11,206 bases of DNA from Halobacteriales archaeon QS_9_67_15 (GTDB lineage Archaea; Halobacteriota; Halobacteria; Halobacteriales; Haloarculaceae), in contig PXSD01000181.1 in NCBI GenBank assembly GCA_003023165.1, positions 9,457 to 20,662 on the forward strand, given 5' to 3'. Within the stretch, counting starts at the first letter, position 1. Every line of letters begins with the position of its first letter. Below, piece by piece: positions 7,302 to 11,206 of this stretch. The position numbers were made by a program, and so were the translations under genes. Below the pieces are notes generated by a model, which worked only from the letters and a program-made list of their open reading frames with translations, did not search any database and was not told the origin of the DNA.

Positions 7302-7913
7302 TTACTCGACGCGACCGACGACCTTCGAGTACTCCTCTGCGGCCTTGTCCCAGTCGACGACTTCGAAAAAGGCGTCGATGAAGCTGCCGCGGTCGGGGCC
7401 GTAGTCGTAGTAGTAGGAGTGCTCCCAGACGTCCAGCGCCAGCACCGGGTGTGCACCCCACAGCGCGCCCTGGTCGTGCTTGTCGACGGCGACGTTCCGG
7501 AGCTGTTTGGCGACGGGGTCGTAAACCAGCAGCGCCCAGCCACCGGCAGCGGACGCGGCGGCCTCGAACTCGCCCTTCCAGCCCTCGTAGGAGCCGAAGT
7601 CTTCCTCGATGCGGTTGCGGAGGTCCCCCTCGGGCTCGCCGCCACCGTTCGGGTCCATGTTGTCCCAGAACAGCGTGTGGAGATAGTGCCCACAGCCGTT
7701 GTGGGTGACGTTGCCCAGCGCGCCGGCGGTCGCCGAATAGTCACTCGACTCGCGGGCGTCGGCGAGCGTCTCCTCGGCGGATTCGAGCCCGTTGACGTAC
7801 CCCTGGTGGTGGGTATCGTGGTGCCACGTCAGCACCTGTTCGCTGATGTGCGGCTCGAGGGCATCGTAGTCGTACGGGAGCGGTGGCAGCTCGGGATCGG
7901 AATGTTCTGGCAT
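7302..7913 (-). CDS. sod: Superoxide dismutase, Fe/Mn family
   Basis: A 203-residue cytoplasmic enzyme that converts superoxide to hydrogen peroxide and oxygen. All metal ligands of the Fe/Mn family are present: H31 (WHHDTHH), H79 (HYLHTLFW), D161 and H165 (DVWEHSYY). The gateway Tyr is Y39 in HHQGY. At the second-shell position where bacterial Mn enzymes have Gln in NQDSPL, this protein has H146 in DKHDQGALWG, a pattern I associate with haloarchaeal and other archaeal members; most haloarchaeal enzymes of this type are manganese-dependent, but the metal cannot be fixed from sequence. Length is normal. Start choice: GGAGGG lies six bases before the ATG at 7913. The next gene upstream on the strand is a photolyase, so the two form a stress-defence neighbourhood, but a spacer of about 210 bases with its own TATA-like box argues for separate transcription. 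Confidence 0.96.
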   Translation of the reverse strand: MPEHSDPELPPLPYDYDALEPHISEQVLTWHHDTHHQGYVNGLESAEETLADARESSDYSATAGALGNVTHNGCGHYLHTLFWDNMDPNGGGEPEGDLRNRIEEDFGSYEGWKGEFEAAASAAGGWALLVYDPVAKQLRNVAVDKHDQGALWGAHPVLALDVWEHSYYYDYGPDRGSFIDAFFEVVDWDKAAEEYSKVVGRVE

Positions 7914-7919
7914 AGATAT

Positions 7920-7925
7920 CCCTCC
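7920..7925 (-). promoter_or_regulatory. Shine-Dalgarno sequence of sod
   Basis: GGAGGG on the minus strand lies six bases before the ATG at 7913. It fixes the sod start and shows that this mRNA has a leader, unlike most of the other genes here, whose TATA-like boxes point to leaderless transcripts. Confidence 0.7.
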
Positions 7926-7948
7926 GTTTCGACGGTAGGCTGGATACC

Positions 7949-7955
7949 TGTTAAA
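7949..7955 (-). promoter_or_regulatory. TATA-like box of sod
   Basis: TTTAACA on the minus strand is centred about 39 bases before the sod ATG. With the usual spacing of about 26 bases, transcription would start near 7926, just upstream of the Shine-Dalgarno, giving a very short leader of about 13 bases. Function is inferred from position. Confidence 0.5.
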
Positions 7956-8123
7956 CGTTGAGGAACTGGATGTGAACACACCGCACACGCGATGGCGGAG
8001 AACCGGTCCTCGACTCGGAACAGAGCGAGATCCGGTCGACTCCCCGGTCAGACCGACTCATCAGGTGTTCGGAGTGTCTGTCTCACTCCCGACTGACACC
8101 CGCCGGCGGACCGCTCGTCCGGC

Positions 8124-9521
8124 TCAGTCGCCGCGTGCGGTCTCGAACATCTCGATGGCCTGCTCGCGACGCTGGCTGTGGTCGACGATGGGGTCCGGGT
8201 ACTCCGGCGCGAGCATCTGTCGCCGACCGGCGTCGAGTTCGTGCCACTCGTGGACCGCGTCGGCGGGCACGTCACGGAGTTCGGGGACGTACTCGCGGAT
8301 GTATTCGGCGTCGGGGTCGTAGCGCTCGCCCTGGGTCATCGGGTTGAAGATGCGGAAGTACGGTTGCGCGTCGGTCCCCGTCGATGCGGCCCACTGCCAG
8401 CCGCCGTTGTCGTTGGCGGTGTCGTGGTCGACCAGTTTCTCCCGGAACCAGTCGTACCCCTCGCGCCAGTCGATCAGCAGGTCTTTCGTCAGGAACGACG
8501 CGACGATCATCCGTACTCGGTTGTGCATGTACGCCTCCGCACGGAGCTGGCGCATCCCGGCGTCGACGATCGGGTAACCCGTCTCCCCGTCTTTCCACGC
8601 CTGGAGCGTCTCGGGGTCGTGGTTCCAGCCGATCGGTCGCTCGTACTGCTTGAAGTTCTCGGTGACGACGCTCGGATCGTCCCAGAGGACGTGGCTGTAG
8701 AACTCCCGCCAGGCGAGCTGTGACTCGAACTCCTCGGCGGAGTCGCGATCGACACCCTCGACTGCGCGCTTCGCCTCGGTGACGGCGTCGTGGACCTCAC
8801 GAATCCCGATCGTCCCGAACTTCAGGTGGGCGGAGAGCCGCGAGGTGCACTCATCGGCGGGGTAGTCACGCCGGTCGTCGTAGTCGTAGATGTCGTCCTC
8901 GTAGAACGCCCGGAGGAGGTCGCGAGCCGTCTCCGTCCCGGCGGGCGGCACGTCGGCTTCGGGCTCATCGAAGCCCAGATCGGCGAGTGTCGGGAGCGGG
9001 TCGTCGTCGGAGACGTCGGCGAGGGCGTCGGCCGTCGGCGGGTCGGCGGGGTCGTCCGTCTCGCGGTCGCGCCACTTCTTCCAGAAGTAGGTGAACACGG
9101 AGTACACCTCGCCCTGGTTCGTCCGGATCGACCCGGGTTCGTGCAGGAGCGCGTCCTGCACGCTCTGGCGTGTCACATCGGCGTCATCGAGGGCTTTCCG
9201 GACGGCCGCGTCGCGCTCCCGGCCGAGTCCGGAGACCTCCTTGCCCCACGTGACGCCGTCGGCGTCGAACGTCTCGGCGAGGTCGGGCAGGACCTCGCGG
9301 GGGTCGCCGCGGCGGACGACGAGGTCGCTGTCGCGCTCGCGATACCACGACCGGAGCGAGTCGAGCGCGTCGAGCATGAACGCCACGCGGGGCGGTCCCG
9401 CGTAGGCGAGCACGTCACGGTCGAAGACGAAGACGGGGACGACGGGGCCGTCAGTGGCCGCCGCGGCGAGGCCGGGGTTGTCCGTGGCCCGGAGGTCCCG
9501 GCGATGCCAGTGGAGTCTCAT
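8124..9521 (-). CDS. phr: Deoxyribodipyrimidine photolyase, class I CPD type
   Basis: A 465-residue flavoprotein of the photolyase/cryptochrome family that uses near-UV/blue light to split cyclobutane pyrimidine dimers. The N-terminal Rossmann-like antenna domain (1-130) starts MRLHWHRRDLRATDN; haloarchaeal enzymes probably bind a deazaflavin here. The C-terminal FAD domain has LSAHLKFGTIG (229-239), WREFYSHVLW (271-280), YPIVDAGMRQL (316-326), MHNRVRM (332-338), FLTKDLLIDWREG (343-355), NDNGGWQWAASTGTDAQPYF (370-389) and FNPMTQGERYDP (392-403). By alignment to E. coli Phr, W299, W352 and W375 match the electron-transfer Trp triad (306/359/382), N372 matches the flavin-contacting Asn378, and W271 matches dimer-binding W277, so it looks like a working repair enzyme rather than a signalling cryptochrome. 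Length matches the family. ATG 9521 was chosen because the antenna domain starts there; 25 extra upstream residues are not protein-like. Confidence 0.95.
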   Translation of the reverse strand: MRLHWHRRDLRATDNPGLAAAATDGPVVPVFVFDRDVLAYAGPPRVAFMLDALDSLRSWYRERDSDLVVRRGDPREVLPDLAETFDADGVTWGKEVSGLGRERDAAVRKALDDADVTRQSVQDALLHEPGSIRTNQGEVYSVFTYFWKKWRDRETDDPADPPTADALADVSDDDPLPTLADLGFDEPEADVPPAGTETARDLLRAFYEDDIYDYDDRRDYPADECTSRLSAHLKFGTIGIREVHDAVTEAKRAVEGVDRDSAEEFESQLAWREFYSHVLWDDPSVVTENFKQYERPIGWNHDPETLQAWKDGETGYPIVDAGMRQLRAEAYMHNRVRMIVASFLTKDLLIDWREGYDWFREKLVDHDTANDNGGWQWAASTGTDAQPYFRIFNPMTQGERYDPDAEYIREYVPELRDVPADAVHEWHELDAGRRQMLAPEYPDPIVDHSQRREQAIEMFETARGD

Positions 9522-9546
9522 ACACCCTCGTCTCGGGACTGGTCCC

Positions 9547-9552
9547 TCAAAT
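9547..9552 (-). promoter_or_regulatory. TATA-like element of phr (weak)
   Basis: ATTTGA on the minus strand is centred about 28 bases before the photolyase ATG, fitting a leaderless transcript. The match to a TATA box is weak but it is the most AT-rich spot in the 113-base divergent spacer (9522-9634) on this side. Confidence 0.35.
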
Positions 9553-9604
9553 GCCTCCCTAACAGGTGGGGTAGCGAGTGCGACTGACGGACACACCGGC
9601 AGGA

Positions 9605-9611
9605 CTTTGAT
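9605..9611 (+). promoter_or_regulatory. TATA-like element of the ParB-like gene (weak)
   Basis: CTTTGAT is centred about 27 bases before the GTG start at 9635. Its position fits a leaderless mRNA and supports the GTG start; the sequence match itself is modest. Confidence 0.35.
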
Positions 9612-9634
9612 CGTCGGACGGAGTATCTGTTCAC

Positions 9635-10471
9635 GTGACAGCTTCGCCGACCCTCGACTGGCTCCGGACGGCGACCGGATGGCACGAAGTGGCGAACGAG
9701 CGAGCGTATGTCGCGCCGGCAGACCCGCGACGGCTCCTGTGGGTGGCCCCGGAATCTGTCGAGCGATTCACCGGCGGACTCCGCCTCGACGTGGGGCTCG
9801 GCCGCGTTCAAGCCGGGGACTGGGACCGTTCCGATCAATGCGGACAGATACGCGAGACGGCAGGGTACCGCGGACTCCGCCAGCGGTTCGACGACGGTCT
9901 CGACTGGGAGGAGACAGCCCTATACGAGCAGGCGAAGCGACGGATCGACGACGCCGGGCAGGTGCGGGGATACGAAACCATCGAGCAGTTCGAGCGGATT
10001 CGGTGTGCGTATCTCGACGACCTCTACGAATCGATCCGGACCGAGGGCTACCGGCCGAACGCGAACGCGACGCACGACAATCCGGGGGCCGAGGAGACCT
10101 CGTTCGAGGACGCCTACGCGCACCATCTCGAACCGCTCGCGGCTATCGGCCGGACTGGCGAGGTGCTCTGGGCCGAGGGGTACCACCGGTTCGCTCTCGC
10201 GGATATCCTGGAAGTCGACGAGATCCCCGTCCAGATCCTCTGTCGCCACCGCCAGTGGCAACGTGTCCGCGACGCCGTCGCTGATACTGCCGGCTGTACG
10301 TCTGTCACGAATTTCGCCGCCCCGGGGCGGCGAATATCTTCACGAAGTTACAGCCGGCAGTATGAATCCGCTCCCGAGCGACTCCCGACCGGTGTCGAAG
10401 CTGACGCCGACCACCCCGACCTGCAAGACCTCGAAACGCAAACGGTGTTCAACGAAACCGACCGGGGCTGA
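9635..10471 (+). CDS. ParB-like domain protein of unknown function, carrying an in-frame palindromic insertion
   Basis: A 278-residue acidic protein with no signal peptide or membrane segment. Residues 95-140 are helical (YEQAKRRIDDAG, then YETIEQFERIRCAYLDDLYE). Residues 172-210 contain GEVLWAEGYHRFALADILEV then IPVQILCRHRQWQ, which resembles the ParB/sulfiredoxin-like nucleotide-binding fold with its G-x-H-R-x-A-x-A core. Such stand-alone proteins occur in haloarchaea; no ParA partner or centromere-like repeats are near, so a partition role is not supported. Residues 217-243 are encoded by a palindromic element (10284-10363) and are basic and Ser/Arg-rich (GRRISSRSYSRQY), unlike the acidic rest. 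Removing 27 codons joins RDAVA to ESAPERLPTGVEADADHPDL, which reads as one natural acidic C-terminus. Start is GTG at 9635; no Shine-Dalgarno is seen. The next gene begins 32 bases after the stop. Confidence 0.75.
   Translation: MTASPTLDWLRTATGWHEVANERAYVAPADPRRLLWVAPESVERFTGGLRLDVGLGRVQAGDWDRSDQCGQIRETAGYRGLRQRFDDGLDWEETALYEQAKRRIDDAGQVRGYETIEQFERIRCAYLDDLYESIRTEGYRPNANATHDNPGAEETSFEDAYAHHLEPLAAIGRTGEVLWAEGYHRFALADILEVDEIPVQILCRHRQWQRVRDAVADTAGCTSVTNFAAPGRRISSRSYSRQYESAPERLPTGVEADADHPDLQDLETQTVFNETDRG
10284..10363. repeat. 80-bp palindromic (MITE-like) element inside the ParB-like gene
   Basis: Bases 10284-10298 (ATACTGCCGGCTGTA) and 10349-10363 (TACAGCCGGCAGTAT) are a perfect 15-bp inverted repeat. 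The centre, 10313-10334, is a perfect 22-bp palindrome made of TTCGCCGCCCC and its complement. The two 40-base halves fold exactly onto each other, with about 32 of 40 positions pairing; mismatches lie in the stretch between outer and inner stems. One G flanks each side (10283 and 10364), and 80 plus 1 equals 81 bases, or 27 codons, so the host frame stays open. Resembles a miniature inverted-repeat or protein-invading palindromic element. No transposase is encoded. Whether other copies exist in the genome cannot be seen here; this single window holds only one. Confidence 0.7.
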
Positions 10472-10473
10472 CG

Positions 10474-10479
10474 CTTAAG
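10474..10479 (+). promoter_or_regulatory. TATA-like box of the crotonase gene
   Basis: CTTAAG is centred about 27 bases before the ATG at 10504 and begins three bases after the stop codon of the ParB-like gene. The spacing fits a leaderless transcript, so the crotonase can be transcribed independently of its upstream neighbour. Confidence 0.55.
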
Positions 10480-10481
10480 CG

Positions 10482-10503
10482 ACCGCCGACCGTTCACGGC
10501 GGT
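10482..10503. repeat. Inverted repeat between TATA box and crotonase start
   Basis: ACCGCCG (10482-10488) and CGGCGGT (10497-10503) form a 7-bp inverted repeat with an 8-base loop that ends immediately before the ATG. It could be an operator for a dimeric regulator or the stem of a terminator for the upstream gene; no T run follows, so an operator or chance is more likely than a terminator. Confidence 0.4.
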
Positions 10504-11206
10504 ATGGACGACGTGACGCTCGACGTGAACGACGGCATCGCGACGGTGACGCTCGACAACCCCGACATGCGGAACGCGATAACCAGCGGCGTCGCCACCG
10601 ACCTCATCGCCGCGATGGACGAGATCCCCGACGAAGCCCGCTGTGTCGTTCTCACTGGCGCGGGGCCGACGTTCTGCGCTGGCGGCGACATCGACGCGAT
10701 GGTCGAAAGATCGGAGGGCGACGACCCGGCTCACGAACGCGTCCAGCGGATCGTCGAGGAGACCGCTGGCGCAGTGCGAGCGGTTGCGACCTGTGACCTG
10801 CCGACGGTCGCGAAGATACGTGGCCCCGCCTACGGCGCGGGCGCTGCGCTCGCAGTCGCCTGCGATATGCTGATAGCGAGCGAGTCCGCGTCGATCAGTT
10901 TCGGGTTCCGACAGGTCGGACTCAACGTCGACTCCGGGGCGTCGCACTTTCTTCCGCGGCTCGTCGGCGAGAACGTCGCCAAGGAGCTGCTGTTCACCGG
11001 CGAACTCGTCGAGGCCGAGCGGGCGACGGAGATCGGACTGTTCAACCACGTCTACGACGATGAGGAGTTTGACGAACAGGTTGCAGCGACAGCCGAACGG
11101 ATCGCCGCGGGGCCGACGGTCGCCCTGAAGCAGTCGAAGCGGCTCGTCGAACAGGGGACCACCAGTTCGCTCGACGAGGCCATCGAGAACGAGGCCGCCG
11201 CGCAGA
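10504..11206 (+). CDS. Crotonase-family protein (enoyl-CoA hydratase/isomerase), 3' end missing
   Basis: 234 residues are visible of a protein that should be about 255-265 long. It acts on acyl-CoA thioesters, probably in fatty-acid or aromatic-acid breakdown. The two oxyanion-hole segments are clear: GAGPTFCAGGDID (residues 52-64) and GPAYGAGAALAVACD (107-121). In the active-site region FRQVGLNVDSGASHFLPRLVG (135-155), the position of the first catalytic Glu of classical hydratases (as in PEI) is Q137, while the second Glu is kept as E161 in AKELLFTG. D143 aligns with the catalytic Asp of PaaG-type isomerases (LIPDAGG). So an isomerase-like reaction may be more likely than plain hydration, but this is from motif alignment by eye. 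ATG 10504 is supported by a TATA-like box 27 bases upstream and by MDDVTLDVNDGIATVTLDNP, the usual start of the fold. Confidence 0.92.
   Translation, partial: MDDVTLDVNDGIATVTLDNPDMRNAITSGVATDLIAAMDEIPDEARCVVLTGAGPTFCAGGDIDAMVERSEGDDPAHERVQRIVEETAGAVRAVATCDLPTVAKIRGPAYGAGAALAVACDMLIASESASISFGFRQVGLNVDSGASHFLPRLVGENVAKELLFTGELVEAERATEIGLFNHVYDDEEFDEQVAATAERIAAGPTVALKQSKRLVEQGTTSSLDEAIENEAAAQ

Noticed and set aside
8071..8089. 6-bp inverted repeat (GGAGTG with CACTCC) downstream of phr as a terminator
   Set aside because: Short stem, no T run after it on the minus strand, and archaeal termination does not depend on stems; too weak to call.
8790..9587. 265-codon plus-strand frame
   Set aside because: Antisense to the photolyase, which has the full set of family motifs.
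10284..10363. The palindrome as an intrinsic terminator or CRISPR-type repeat
   Set aside because: It lies inside an open reading frame that continues for 36 codons, is not followed by T residues, and occurs only once in the window without spacers.
10348..11049. 233-codon minus-strand frame
   Set aside because: Antisense to the crotonase and the ParB-like gene end; its translation has no recognisable motif.

Overview
The window looks like chromosomal DNA from a halophilic archaeon (class Halobacteria). The evidence is GC-rich coding sequence with G/C-rich third codon positions, strongly acidic proteins, a HalX-type response regulator, several haloarchaea-type conserved proteins, and AT-rich TATA-like boxes about 27-29 bases before many start codons, the pattern of leaderless haloarchaeal mRNAs. 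I cannot name the genus. All gene calls rest on reading motifs in the translations; no database search was possible.

Layout. (1) Bases 1-3131, minus strand: a very large FAD plus iron-sulfur oxidoreductase of the D-lactate/2-hydroxyacid dehydrogenase type, cut by the left window edge. (2) 3163-3745: gene-poor spacer holding a sharp AT-rich island (3467-3560). (3) 3746-5000, minus: a two-gene signalling unit, a HalX response regulator whose end overlaps a degenerate RecA/KaiC-like ATPase. (4) 5196-5771, plus: a glyoxalase II-like metallo-beta-lactamase-fold hydrolase, divergent from the signalling unit. (5) 5798-6897, minus: a small conserved protein coupled by an ATGA overlap to a BioD-like P-loop ATPase. 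(6) 6898-7301: spacer with one uncertain small membrane-protein gene. (7) 7302-9521, minus: superoxide dismutase and a class I CPD photolyase, each apparently with its own promoter; together they form an oxidative/UV-damage defence neighbourhood. (8) 9635-10471, plus: a ParB-like protein of unknown role whose C-terminal part carries an 80-bp palindromic element, apparently inserted in frame. (9) 10504-11206, plus: a crotonase (enoyl-CoA hydratase/isomerase family), cut by the right edge.

The genes are mostly unrelated single units or pairs. The most unusual item is the 80-bp element at 10284-10363: two 40-base halves are inverted copies of each other, with a perfect 15-bp outer stem and a perfect 22-bp central palindrome, and it sits inside a reading frame that stays open through it. 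Its arrangement resembles miniature inverted-repeat elements or protein-invading palindromic elements. The second point of interest is the ATPase paired with the HalX regulator, which lacks the usual Walker A Ser/Thr and has no obvious Walker B aspartate.
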